DNA from: Ruthenibacterium lactatiformans
GTDB taxonomy: Bacteria; Bacillota; Clostridia; Oscillospirales; Ruminococcaceae
Reading direction: 5' to 3'
Assembly: GCF_000949455.1 (NCBI RefSeq)
Contig: NZ_JXXK01000012.1
Span: 1 to 64,000 of the forward strand
DNA length: 64,000 nt
The notes below the pieces were generated by a model, which worked only from the letters and a program-made list of their open reading frames with translations, made no database searches and had not been told where the DNA came from. How positions within the stretch are numbered: position 1 is the stretch's first letter; each line of letters begins with the position of its first letter. Below are positions 31,650-39,859 of the stretch, piece after piece. A program made the translations under genes and the position numbers.

Positions 31650-32182
31650 AGCGCGGCCCCCTCTCCTTTATAATAGCGCGGCAGGCCGCACGCCACCTCA
31701 CAAACAGCGTCCGCCCGGGCGGCAAGCGCCCGGTTTGCCGCGGCCAGCACACGCAGATAGGTACCGGTATCTCCCGCATAGGCGCTGCCGCCGCTGAACA
31801 CCTCGCCCGTGACGACCACCAGTGCTTCGCACTGCCGCCGCAGGCTTTCCACGCCGTCCACAACAGCGGCCAGCGCCGCCTGTTCACCGCCTGCGCCCGC
31901 CGGGCTGTACAGCTCGTTTGCGGCCAGATTGCTCAGGCATTCCAGCAGCGCCGCGCCCCTTGCAGGCAGCAGCACCCGCGAAAGGCCAACGGGGCATTCA
32001 ATGGTCTCGAACCGCTTTTGCGCGCGCAGGACGCGGTGCCTCGCAATGCGCGCGCGGGCTTCTGCGCCAAAGGGTTCCATCGTCGCCACATAGTAGCGAG
32101 GCAGAGCGCCCGCCCGCAGGATCAGCTGCTCGGCATATTCGCTTTTGCCGGACGCCGCGCCGCCCACGACCAGTGTGAACAT
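31646..32182 (-). CDS. cobU: Adenosylcobinamide kinase / guanylyltransferase
   Basis: The 178-residue protein has the P-loop VVGGAASGKSEYAEQL and the region RIARHRVLRAQKRFETIE, which contains the His that carries GMP in the family. LLECLSNLAANELYSP follows, then VVVTGEVFSGGSAYAGDT and CGLPRYYKG. It phosphorylates and guanylylates adenosylcobinamide. Where typical CobU has NEVGxGIVP, this copy reads GEVFSGGSAY, whereas the short paralogue keeps EVGGGVVP. It overlaps cobS by 4 bases and lies 27 bases from cobT. Confidence 0.9.
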   Translation of the reverse strand: MFTLVVGGAASGKSEYAEQLILRAGALPRYYVATMEPFGAEARARIARHRVLRAQKRFETIECPVGLSRVLLPARGAALLECLSNLAANELYSPAGAGGEQAALAAVVDGVESLRRQCEALVVVTGEVFSGGSAYAGDTGTYLRVLAAANRALAARADAVCEVACGLPRYYKGEGAAL

Positions 32183-32209
32183 CCCATCCGCCCCTTTCCT
32201 CTCCGGCGT

Positions 32210-33277
32210 TCAGCCCTCTCCGCCCTGCGGCGTATAGGCCTCGATGCCGCCCTCCTCAAACGTGTAGCAATCCATATATACGGCGCGGGCCATGTCCAGC
32301 AGCGGCATGGCCGCCACCGCTCCCGTGCCCTCGCCCAGGCGCATGCCCGCCGTAATGAGCGGTTTTTTGCGCAGCGCGTCCAGCAGCAGCATGCCCGCGG
32401 GCTCGGCCGAGACATGGCTCGCCAAAACGGCCTTGGCCGCCGCCGGGCACAGCCGCACCGCGCACAGCGCCGCCACGGCGCTGATGAAGCCGTCCGCCAG
32501 CACAGGCACACGGCAGGCCGCGCCGCCCAGAAACACGCCGCACATCCCCGCGATGTCAAAGCCGCCCACCTTTGCCAGAACGTCCAGCGGGTCGTCCGCG
32601 TCGGGGCGGCTGAGGGCCACGGCCCGCTCGATGGCCGCCACCTTGCGCCGCAGCCCCTCGTCCGAAAGACCCGCGCCGCGGCCCGTCATTTCCACGGGCG
32701 CGCGGCCCAGCAGCACGCTGGCCACAGCGCTGGCCGTGGTGGTGTTGCCGATGCCCATCTCGCCCGTGGCCAGCAGACGCACGCCCTTTTCCTTCTGCGT
32801 GCGCACAAGCTCCGCGCCCGCCAAAACGGCCTGCTCCGCCTGGGCCCGCGTCATGGCAGGCCCCTGTGTGATATCCCCCGTGCCGTTGCCGATGCGCCGG
32901 GCCAGCACGCCGGGCTGCGGCGCAAAATCCCGCACGCCCATGTCCACGGGCACCACGGCGCACTGCGCGGCCTGCGCCATCCGGCACACGGAGGTGCGCC
33001 CCGCAGCCAGGTTGCGCGTCACAGCGGCCGTCACGCTGCTGTCCGTCTGGGTAACGCCCTGGGCGACCACGCCGTTGTCCGCGCACAGCACCAGCACCGC
33101 ACGCGGCAAAAGCGGCGCCTGCGCGTCGCCCGTCAGCGCCGCAATGTCCTCCAGCGCCGTCTCCAGCAGACCCAGGCTGCCCAAAGGCTTTGCGCACGCC
33201 GCCCAGCGGCGGTGCGCCTGTTCCCGCGCCGCCTCGTCCGGCGGCGTGATGTTTTGCAGCAATTCACGCAGTTCCAT
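32210..33277 (-). CDS. cobT: Nicotinate-nucleotide-dimethylbenzimidazole phosphoribosyltransferase
   Basis: The 355-residue enzyme has AHRRWAACAKPLGSLGLLE, VLCADNGVVAQGVTQTDSSV, LATGEMGIGNTTTASAVA, GRGAGLSDEG and the catalytic Glu region MRLGEGTGAVAAMPLLDMA. It activates the lower-ligand base to its alpha-ribotide. Substrate preference (dimethylbenzimidazole, adenine or phenolics) cannot be read from sequence. The 114-base gap upstream, before cbiA ends, is one of the largest in the operon. Confidence 0.96.
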   Translation of the reverse strand: MELRELLQNITPPDEAAREQAHRRWAACAKPLGSLGLLETALEDIAALTGDAQAPLLPRAVLVLCADNGVVAQGVTQTDSSVTAAVTRNLAAGRTSVCRMAQAAQCAVVPVDMGVRDFAPQPGVLARRIGNGTGDITQGPAMTRAQAEQAVLAGAELVRTQKEKGVRLLATGEMGIGNTTTASAVASVLLGRAPVEMTGRGAGLSDEGLRRKVAAIERAVALSRPDADDPLDVLAKVGGFDIAGMCGVFLGGAACRVPVLADGFISAVAALCAVRLCPAAAKAVLASHVSAEPAGMLLLDALRKKPLITAGMRLGEGTGAVAAMPLLDMARAVYMDCYTFEEGGIEAYTPQGGEG

Positions 33278-33391
33278 GCTTCCAGCTTCTTTCTTTGCAT
33301 TCCAGCTTCATTTTGTTTTCAATGCCCGGGGCGCTTTCCCAAGCGCACGGCGCCGCCCCGGGCCCGCAGCCTCTCAAAAGCACAAGGCCCT

Positions 33392-34753
33392 TCACCGGCC
33401 GCTTTGAAAGGCGGCGGCCGCACGCACAAACCGCTCCGCCAGCTGCGGCCTGCCCGCAAAATACAGGTGCGGGAAAGCTGCATACAGCGCCGGCCCCGCG
33501 AACCCGCACGTCCAGCTGCGGCCCGTCGCAGGCTTCTGCGCGTTGAACGCCGCGCCATTTTCCGTGCTGTCCCAATAGTGGAACTCGTGAACGGGGACCG
33601 TTTCGCCCGCGCGCAGCAGCAGGCTGTCGGCCCGGGCCGTAAGCTGCGCGTAGCCGAAGCGAACAAGCTTCTGCCGCCGCACGCCCGCGCCGGGCAGTGC
33701 GCCCGCCATAGGGTGCACCGCGCCGTCTTCGCCCTCAAGGCTCTGGCCAAGATACAAAAAGCCGCCGCATTCCGCCACCGTGGGCAGGCCCGCCTCCACC
33801 GCGCGGCGCACCGCGCGGCGCATGGCCGCGTTTTGCGAAAGCTGCCCGGCGTACAGCTCCGGATAGCCTCCGGGCAGATACAGCCCACCCGCTCCCCCGG
33901 GCAGCGCCGCGTCATGCACGGGGCTGAAAAATACAAGCTCCGCGCCCGCGTCCCGCAGGGATTCCAGCGTTTCGGCATAGGCAAAGCAAAACGCCTCGTC
34001 CCGCGCCACGGCGATGCGCGCCGCCTGCTTTCGCGCCGGGGCCTTGCGCTCCCGTCCCGCTCCATCCGCCGTGCGCCGCCCGCACAGCGCCAGCAGGCGC
34101 GGCATATCCACGCTCTGCTCCAGCTGCGCGGCCAGCGCGCCGATGCGCGCCGCAAGGCCGTCGATTTCCGCCGCCGTGTACAGGCCCAGATGCCGGCTCC
34201 CGAACACAGCCTCCGGCATGTGGGGCAGATACCCCAGCACGGGGACGCCCGTCTCCTGCTCCAGCATGGGCGCAAGGCTTTGGGCCAGCATGGCGGAGCA
34301 ATCGTTCAGCAGAATGCCCGCGATATGGCTGGGCTGCCGGAAAGCGAGCAGGCCCCGCACCTGCGCGGCCAGCGTCAGGCTCGCGCCCCGGGGACGCAGC
34401 ACCAGCAGCACCGGCAGGTCCAGCGTGCGGGCCACATGCCACGCGCTGGCGCGCGCCGTCACGCCGCCCACGCCGTCGTAAAAGCCCATCACGCCCTCCA
34501 CCACCGCCGCGCCGTGGCCTGCCGCATGCCGCGCGTACAATGTGCGGGCCGCGTCCTCCCCGCAGAGGAACAGGTCCAGATTATGGCTCTCCACGCCAAG
34601 CACCGAACGGTGGAACATGGGGTCGATATAATCGGGCCCGCACTTGAACGCGCACGGCGCGAGCCCCCGTTTTTGCAGCGCGGCCAGCAATGCGCAGGCC
34701 AGCGCCGTTTTGCCGCTGCCGGAGGACGGCGCGGCCAGCATACATTCGATCAT
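33392..34753 (-). CDS. cbiA: Cobyrinate a,c-diamide synthase
   Basis: The 453-residue amidotransferase starts MLAAPSSGSGKTALACALLA (P-loop), continues FKCGPDYIDPMFHRSVLG and VVEGVMGFYDGVGG, and ends with a glutaminase domain whose Cys lies in TVAECGGFLYLGQSL and His in VPVHEFHYWD. It amidates the a and c side chains of cobyrinate. The start overlaps cbiET by 4 bases. Reading upstream in the same frame stays open for about 380 codons, but that part lacks any family resemblance and lies over cbiET. Confidence 0.95.
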   Translation of the reverse strand: MIECMLAAPSSGSGKTALACALLAALQKRGLAPCAFKCGPDYIDPMFHRSVLGVESHNLDLFLCGEDAARTLYARHAAGHGAAVVEGVMGFYDGVGGVTARASAWHVARTLDLPVLLVLRPRGASLTLAAQVRGLLAFRQPSHIAGILLNDCSAMLAQSLAPMLEQETGVPVLGYLPHMPEAVFGSRHLGLYTAAEIDGLAARIGALAAQLEQSVDMPRLLALCGRRTADGAGRERKAPARKQAARIAVARDEAFCFAYAETLESLRDAGAELVFFSPVHDAALPGGAGGLYLPGGYPELYAGQLSQNAAMRRAVRRAVEAGLPTVAECGGFLYLGQSLEGEDGAVHPMAGALPGAGVRRQKLVRFGYAQLTARADSLLLRAGETVPVHEFHYWDSTENGAAFNAQKPATGRSWTCGFAGPALYAAFPHLYFAGRPQLAERFVRAAAAFQSGR

Positions 34754-35955
34754 TCGCAATTCCCCGTGACCAGAAAAACAGGATTGTTCGCCATAAGCAG
34801 GTGCAGCCCGCCCGCGGGCCGGGTGCGGCTGACGGCGATCTGCGTCACCTGCGCGGCCAGCCCGTGGGCCGTCAGCGCCGCAGCGGCGGCGGAAAGCGTC
34901 TCCAGCGCAATTGCGGAAATGCAGATCCGCGCGGACGGGCTGCGCGCCAGCGCCGCGTCCACCACGCCGGCCATGCCGCCCCCGGTGCCGCCGATGAAAA
35001 CAACATCCGGCGCGGGCAGCCCGGCCAGCGCCTCCGGGGCGCGGCCCTGCACCGGCGTCATATTCCACGCGCCGAACCGCTCCCGGTTCCGGCGGATGAG
35101 CGCGTAGGCGTCTGCTTCGCACTCCACCGCGTACACGCGGCCGCGGTGCGCGGCCAAAGCCAGCTCCACGCTCACGCTGCCCGTGCCCGCGCCCACGTCC
35201 CAGCAGACGTCGCCCGGGCGCACGGCCAGCTTGCCCAGCGCCGCGGCGCGCACCTCCTGCTTTGTCATCGGCACCTCCCCGCGTGCAAACGCGCTGTCCG
35301 CAATGCCCGGCGCGCGCTGCGGCGCGCGGGGCGCGGCCTCGGCCAGCAGCACGCTCAGCGGTGCAAACGCACCTTGCGCGCACTGCGCCGCGGTGGCCTG
35401 CGTCACACGCTCGTCCGGATAGGAAAGGTTCTCCCCCACCGTCACGGCCAGCCCGCCCAGGCCCGCTTCGCACAGCTGCGCGCACAGCGCGGCCGGGCCG
35501 AGCGTGCCGCCCGTGAGGAAAAACACCGGTCTGCCGCCGCACACCGCCGCAGCCGCGTCGCACGCCGCGCCGTGGGCGGAGACGAGCGTCCAGTCCTGCC
35601 AGGGGCGGCTCAGACGCGCGGCCAAAAGCTGCACGCTGGAAATACCCGGCAGCACCCGCGCCGCAACGCCGTTTTCCGCCAGCAGCGGAAGCAGGCCGCA
35701 CGCGCCGGAATAAAAGCCCGTGTCGCCGCTGTACGCCACAACGCACAGGGAGGCGTATCCCCGCGCTTCCAGCACGGCCTGCAGCACCTCCTGCGGGCGC
35801 GCTGCTTCCACTCTGCGCGCCGTGCAGCCCGCGGGCAGCGCGGCCAGTAGCCGCCGCGCGCCGACGACGCATTCCGCCGCCGCCAGCGCCCCGGCGCACT
35901 CCGCCGTCATCGTTCCGGGCGCGCCGCCGCCCATTGCCGCCAGGATCACCTGCAT
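34750..35955 (-). CDS. cbiET: Cobalt-precorrin-7 C5-methyltransferase / C15-methyltransferase (decarboxylating) fusion
   Basis: This is a 401-residue two-domain enzyme (CobL type). Residues 1 to about 205 are CbiE, a tetrapyrrole methylase with VILAAMGGGAPGTMTAECAG, VAYSGDTGFYSGACGLLPLL and VLPGISSVQLLAARL. Residues about 215-401 are CbiT with the SAM motif VCWDVGAGTGSVSVELALA, YAVECEADAYALIRRN and DVVFIGGTGGGMAGV. Together they methylate C-5 and C-15 and remove the C-12 acetate carboxyl. ATG 35955 has a GGGAG site and overlaps cbiJ by 10 bases. Confidence 0.95.
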   Translation of the reverse strand: MQVILAAMGGGAPGTMTAECAGALAAAECVVGARRLLAALPAGCTARRVEAARPQEVLQAVLEARGYASLCVVAYSGDTGFYSGACGLLPLLAENGVAARVLPGISSVQLLAARLSRPWQDWTLVSAHGAACDAAAAVCGGRPVFFLTGGTLGPAALCAQLCEAGLGGLAVTVGENLSYPDERVTQATAAQCAQGAFAPLSVLLAEAAPRAPQRAPGIADSAFARGEVPMTKQEVRAAALGKLAVRPGDVCWDVGAGTGSVSVELALAAHRGRVYAVECEADAYALIRRNRERFGAWNMTPVQGRAPEALAGLPAPDVVFIGGTGGGMAGVVDAALARSPSARICISAIALETLSAAAAALTAHGLAAQVTQIAVSRTRPAGGLHLLMANNPVFLVTGNCE

Positions 35956-36689
35956 GCCATCATCTCCCTGCATTCATTCAAAACCGCCGCGTAAGCTTCT
36001 CCGCTGTCCGCCGGGCGGCGGATCACCACGAGCCGCGCGCCCACATTCCGCGCCGCCTGCGCCTTTTCGCCGAATCCTCCCGGTGCGCCGCCGTCCTTGG
36101 TGACAAGATACCCGATGTCAAAACGGCGCATCAGCGCCTCGTTGAGCTCCCGCGTAAAAGGCCCCTGCAGCGCAATGATATTGCCGTGGGGCACGCCCGC
36201 CGCCTCGCAGGCCGCAAGCCCCTCGTGCGTGGGCAGCACCCGCGGGTACAGCCGCTCCGCGTCCAGCCCCGCAAAGGCGGCAAGCTCCTTCGCGCCCGTC
36301 GCCAGCAGGATATTGCCCTGCGTGCCGGCCAGCCACCGCGCGGCGGCCGGCGCGTCGGGCACAACAACGCTGTCCGGCGGCAGGGCGCTGGCCCCGCGCA
36401 GCAGCCGCCTGTACGGCACCCCGGCCGCAAGGCACGCCGCGCGGATGTTCCCGCTGGCCTCGGCCGCGTAAGGATGCGTGGCGTCCACGCACACTGCAAA
36501 GCCCGGCAGCATTTCACGCATCTGCCGCGCGTCCTTTCGGCCGACGCACACCGTCAGCGGCGGAACGCCCCGAAGCTCCTCCGCTCCCAGCGCGGTGGCC
36601 ACGCTCACGGTGACCTGCGCGCCCAGCGCCGAAAGCTCCCGTGCCAGCAAACGGCCCTCCGTCGTGCCGCCGAAAACAAGCACTTTCAT
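35946..36689 (-). CDS. cbiJ: Cobalt-precorrin-6A reductase
   Basis: The 247-residue enzyme shows KVLVFGGTTEGRLLARELSA, VCVGRKDARQMREMLPGF, VCVDATHPYAAEASGNIR, PYRRLLRGASALP and YLVTKDGGAPGGFGEK, all typical of CbiJ/CobK. It reduces the macrocycle with NAD(P)H. It overlaps cbiH by 4 bases at its start. Confidence 0.95.
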   Translation of the reverse strand: MKVLVFGGTTEGRLLARELSALGAQVTVSVATALGAEELRGVPPLTVCVGRKDARQMREMLPGFAVCVDATHPYAAEASGNIRAACLAAGVPYRRLLRGASALPPDSVVVPDAPAAARWLAGTQGNILLATGAKELAAFAGLDAERLYPRVLPTHEGLAACEAAGVPHGNIIALQGPFTRELNEALMRRFDIGYLVTKDGGAPGGFGEKAQAARNVGARLVVIRRPADSGEAYAAVLNECREMMACR

Positions 36690-37420
36690 CGTTTGGCCTC
36701 ATAGCCCCGCGGCGTGACCATGCGGCCCGCCACGGCCTGCGTCGTTCCCGCGCCGATGAACACTGTGGTGAACATATCCACCTGCTCGTCCCGCAGCCGG
36801 GCCAGCGTCAGCAGGCGGTGCTGCTGGCCCTCCCGGCCGATGTTGCGCACCCAGCCGCAGACGGTGTCCGGGCTTTTTTCCCGCAGCAGGATATCGCAGG
36901 CGCGGCGCAGATAGTCCGCCCGCTTTTTCGAGGACGGGTTGTACAGGCATATGGAAAAACCCCCCGCCGCCGCAAGGGCCAGCCGACGCTCGATCTGCTC
37001 CCACGGCGTGAGCAGATCCGACAGGGAGATCACGCAGAAATCATGCATCAGCGGCGCGCCCAGCACCGCCGCGCCCGAGAGCGCCGAGGTGACGCCAGGC
37101 ACCACCTCCACCTCCGCGCCGCCGTATTCCCCTGCAAGCTGCAAAAGCGGCCCGGCCATGCCGTACACGCCCGCGTCCCCGCTGCACACCATGGCCACCG
37201 TGCGCCCGGCCGCCGCCGTTTCCAGCGCCCAGCGGCAGCGCTCCAGCTCCCGCGTCATGGGCGTGACATATGTCTCCTTGCCCGGGTACAGATGCTTCAC
37301 CAAATCCACATACACCGTGTAGCCGCACAGCACGTCCGCGCGTTCCATGGCCGCGCGCGCCTGCGCCGTCATAAATTCCTCTCCGCCCGGCCCCAGGCCC
37401 ACCACATATACCTTATTCAT
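36686..37420 (-). CDS. cbiH: Cobalt-precorrin-3 C17-methyltransferase
   Basis: The 244-residue tetrapyrrole methylase begins VYVVGLGPGGEEFMTAQA and contains LCGYTVYVDLV, MVCSGDAGVYGMAGPLLQL, VVPGVTSALSGAAVLGAPL, HDFCVISLSDLLTPWE and LYNPSSKKRADYL, the CbiH/CobJ set. It methylates C-17 with ring contraction. No ferredoxin-like extension is present. It overlaps cbiG by 8 bases. Confidence 0.95.
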   Translation of the reverse strand: MNKVYVVGLGPGGEEFMTAQARAAMERADVLCGYTVYVDLVKHLYPGKETYVTPMTRELERCRWALETAAAGRTVAMVCSGDAGVYGMAGPLLQLAGEYGGAEVEVVPGVTSALSGAAVLGAPLMHDFCVISLSDLLTPWEQIERRLALAAAGGFSICLYNPSSKKRADYLRRACDILLREKSPDTVCGWVRNIGREGQQHRLLTLARLRDEQVDMFTTVFIGAGTTQAVAGRMVTPRGYEAKR

Positions 37421-38405
37421 CCTGCCACCGCCAATCCGGGGCGAAGGGCGCCATGGCCGCCGCCATGGTCACGCCGCCGCCCGCCTGTTTTTTGCAATAC
37501 AATGTCCCGCCGCTGCCCAGCACCGCGCTGCGCTCGCACACGTTGTCCACGCCCGTCACGCTCTGCACAAAGCCGGACGACGAAAAGCGGCCCTCCACCG
37601 CCGCAAGCTGTGCGGCGGAAAACGTCTCGAACGCAAAGCCGTGGGCCGCGCAGAACGCGCGCAGGCCCGGCTCGTCCCGCTTCAGGTCGATGCTGCACAC
37701 CTTATAAAACGCCTCGGCGCACAGCCCGCTTTGCGCCAGCAATGCCGCGAAGGCCTCCTCCATCGCCTGCTGCCCAATGCCCCTCCGGCAGCCCACGCCC
37801 AGCACCGCGATGCGCGGCACGAGCCGCAGCGCGCCCGCGTCGGCGCTGTGCACCGTCAATTCAAAATCGAACGCGCCGCCGTCCGCCGCCACGCCCGCCG
37901 GGGGCGTGCCCGCAACGGGCCATGGGCTGCGCAGCACCGCCATGCCGCCCGCCAGTATTTTTGCCGACACCCGTTTGATGCGCGGCACATCCAGCACACA
38001 GCAGCCCTGCCGCACGGCCCACTCGTCCACGGCGAACGCTCCGTTTGCGTCCGTGGCCGTGGTGATGACGGGCAGCGCGCCGCAAACAGCGCCGATGCGC
38101 CGGGCCAAACGGTTCGCGCCGCCCAGGTGCCCGCTCAGCAGCGGCACCGCGAAGCGGCCGCATTCGTCCACCGCCACCACGGCCGGGTCCGACGCCTTAT
38201 TCCCGGCATAAGGCGCGACGGCGCGCACCGCGATGCCCGCCGCGCCCACATAGACAAGCGCGTCCGCGTTGGCAAAGGCGTCGGCTGTCCAGGCGTCCAG
38301 CGTGCAGCCTTCGCCGCAGCGCGCGGCCTCGCCGGATAGCTCCGCCGCCAGCCGCCGGGCCAGCTCCATGCCCTTTTGGGTGAACGCCAGCAGCCGCACG
38401 GTCAC
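37413..38405 (-). CDS. cbiG: Cobalt-precorrin-5A hydrolase
   Basis: The 330-residue protein has the CbiG N-terminal and central parts (LVYVGAAGIAVRAVAPY, DPAVVAVDECGRFAVPLLSG, HLGGANRLARRIG, ITTATDANGAFAVDEWA) and the C-terminal domain (LGVGCRRGIGQQAMEEAF, STVDLK-like SIDLKRDEPGLRAFC, FSSSGFVQSVTGVDNVCE). It opens the delta-lactone and releases acetaldehyde, a hallmark of the oxygen-independent route. It overlaps its neighbours by 4 and 8 bases. Confidence 0.95.
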   Translation of the reverse strand: MTVRLLAFTQKGMELARRLAAELSGEAARCGEGCTLDAWTADAFANADALVYVGAAGIAVRAVAPYAGNKASDPAVVAVDECGRFAVPLLSGHLGGANRLARRIGAVCGALPVITTATDANGAFAVDEWAVRQGCCVLDVPRIKRVSAKILAGGMAVLRSPWPVAGTPPAGVAADGGAFDFELTVHSADAGALRLVPRIAVLGVGCRRGIGQQAMEEAFAALLAQSGLCAEAFYKVCSIDLKRDEPGLRAFCAAHGFAFETFSAAQLAAVEGRFSSSGFVQSVTGVDNVCERSAVLGSGGTLYCKKQAGGGVTMAAAMAPFAPDWRWQDE

Positions 38406-39157
38406 GGCTTCGCCTCGCGGAATTCCGTCGCAAAGGAGGGGTCGTACAGCTTGCTGCGTTCATAATCCGGCGCGAGGAAATCCCCCACCAGCACCAGCGC
38501 CGTTTTTGAGATATTGTTTTCGCGCCCCGCCTGTGCCAGCGCGCCCAGACGGCAGCGCACCACCTTTTCCTCGGGCCAGGTGGCCTTGTATACCAGCGCC
38601 GCCGGGGTGTCGGGCGTGTACGCGCCCTGCAGCAGAGCGGCCTGCAGGCCGTCCAGCATGCCCGCCGAAAGAAACACCACCATCGTGGCGCCATGGGCGG
38701 CAAGCGCCGCGATGCCCTCGCGTTCCGGCACGGGCGTGCGCCCGGCCATGCGCGTGATGATGACCGTCTGGCTCACGCCCGGCAAAGTGTATTCCGCACA
38801 GGCCGCGGCCGCCGCGCCGCAGAAGCTGGAAACGCCGGGGGTATCGTCATAGGGAATGCCCAGTGCGTCCAATGCGTCCATCTGCTCCCGGATGGCGCCG
38901 TAAAGGCACGGGTCTCCCGTGTGCAGGCGGACGATGTCCCTGTTTTCCGCATGGGCGGCGCGCACCACCTCCAGCACCTGTTCCAGCGTCATCTGCGCGC
39001 TGTTGTACACCGAGCAGTCCTGCCGGCACAGGCCCAGCAGCGCCGGGTTGACAAGGCTGCCCGCGTAGATCACGACGTCCGCGGCGCGCAGCAGCGCCGC
39101 GCCCCGCTGCGTGATGAGGTCCGGCGCGCCGGGGCCGGCGCCCACAAAATGCACCAT
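38402..39157 (-). CDS. cbiF: Cobalt-precorrin-4 C11-methyltransferase
   Basis: The 251-residue methylase has VHFVGAGPGAPDLITQRGA, VVIYAGSLVNPALL, IVRLHTGDPCLYGAIREQMD, DTPGVSSFCGAAAAACAEYT and GVSQTVIITRMAGRTPVPE, diagnostic for CbiF/CobM. It adds the methyl group at C-11. It starts 3 bases after cbiL and overlaps cbiG by 4 bases. Confidence 0.96.
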   Translation of the reverse strand: MVHFVGAGPGAPDLITQRGAALLRAADVVIYAGSLVNPALLGLCRQDCSVYNSAQMTLEQVLEVVRAAHAENRDIVRLHTGDPCLYGAIREQMDALDALGIPYDDTPGVSSFCGAAAAACAEYTLPGVSQTVIITRMAGRTPVPEREGIAALAAHGATMVVFLSAGMLDGLQAALLQGAYTPDTPAALVYKATWPEEKVVRCRLGALAQAGRENNISKTALVLVGDFLAPDYERSKLYDPSFATEFREAKP

Positions 39158-39160
39158 GGG

Positions 39161-39859
39161 TCAGTCCTCCTTTACGATGATCGTTGCAAAATAGCCCGCG
39201 TCCTGTTCGCGCGGGAACGCGGAAAGGTCGGCATAAACCTGTTCTCCGGGCAGCCCGCAGTTGCTCACCAGCGCGCTGCGCTCCAGCAGGCCGCGCCGCT
39301 CCAGCGCCGCCAGCACACCGGGCAGCTGCCTGCCGGACTTCATCAGCACCTTGGCGCCCGGCTGCGCCAGGCATTCCTCCAGTGCGCCGCAGCCGCCCGG
39401 CACGATGTGCAGCGGGGTATCGATGCCCGTCAGGCTGGTGTTCAGCCGGGCCGCCACGGCGCAGAAGCTCGTCACGCCGGGCACCATGCGCGTTTCATAG
39501 CCATCCGCGGCCAAAATGTCCGCCAGGTAGGCGGCCGTGGCGTAGATGGAAACGTCGCCCAGGTTGAGCATGGCGACGTCCCGCCCCGCGTCCAGATGCG
39601 GCCGCAGCGCCTGCGCCGCCGCAAGGTGCGCGGCGTGCTGCTGCGCCTTGTCCCGGGACATGGTAAAATGCAGCGGCACAACGGTTTTGCCTTCCAGCGA
39701 AACCGCCTGCCGCGCGATGGAGAGCGCCAGCATCTCGCCGTTTTTCGTCTGCGGCGCGGCCACCACAGGGCAGCGCTCCAGCGTTCGCACGGCCTTGAGC
39801 GTGATGAGCTCCGGGTCTCCGGGGCCAACGCCCACACTGTAAAAAACGCCTTTTTTCAT
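39161..39859 (-). CDS. cbiL: Cobalt-factor-II / precorrin-2 C20-methyltransferase
   Basis: The 232-residue methylase has FYSVGVGPGDPELITLKAV, VAAPQTKNGEMLALSIA, VAMLNLGDVSIYATAAYLAD, RMVPGVTSFCAVAARLNTSL and VLMKSGRQLPGVLAAL, the CbiL/CobI set. It methylates C-20. ATG 39859 was chosen because it overlaps the cbiD stop by 4 bases; an earlier in-frame ATG (39877) lies within cbiD. Confidence 0.95.
   Translation of the reverse strand: MKKGVFYSVGVGPGDPELITLKAVRTLERCPVVAAPQTKNGEMLALSIARQAVSLEGKTVVPLHFTMSRDKAQQHAAHLAAAQALRPHLDAGRDVAMLNLGDVSIYATAAYLADILAADGYETRMVPGVTSFCAVAARLNTSLTGIDTPLHIVPGGCGALEECLAQPGAKVLMKSGRQLPGVLAALERRGLLERSALVSNCGLPGEQVYADLSAFPREQDAGYFATIIVKED

Noticed and set aside
31373..35107. 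Plus-strand open frame of about 1,240 codons across the cobalamin genes
   Set aside because: It runs antisense to cobS, cobU, cobT, cbiA and cbiET, is rich in Arg/Pro/Ala with no family resemblance, and long antisense frames are expected in GC-rich DNA.
34754..35899. N-terminal extension of the cbiA frame by about 380 codons
   Set aside because: It overlaps cbiET in another frame and has no resemblance to CbiA. The start at 34753 gives the normal length and a 4-base overlap.
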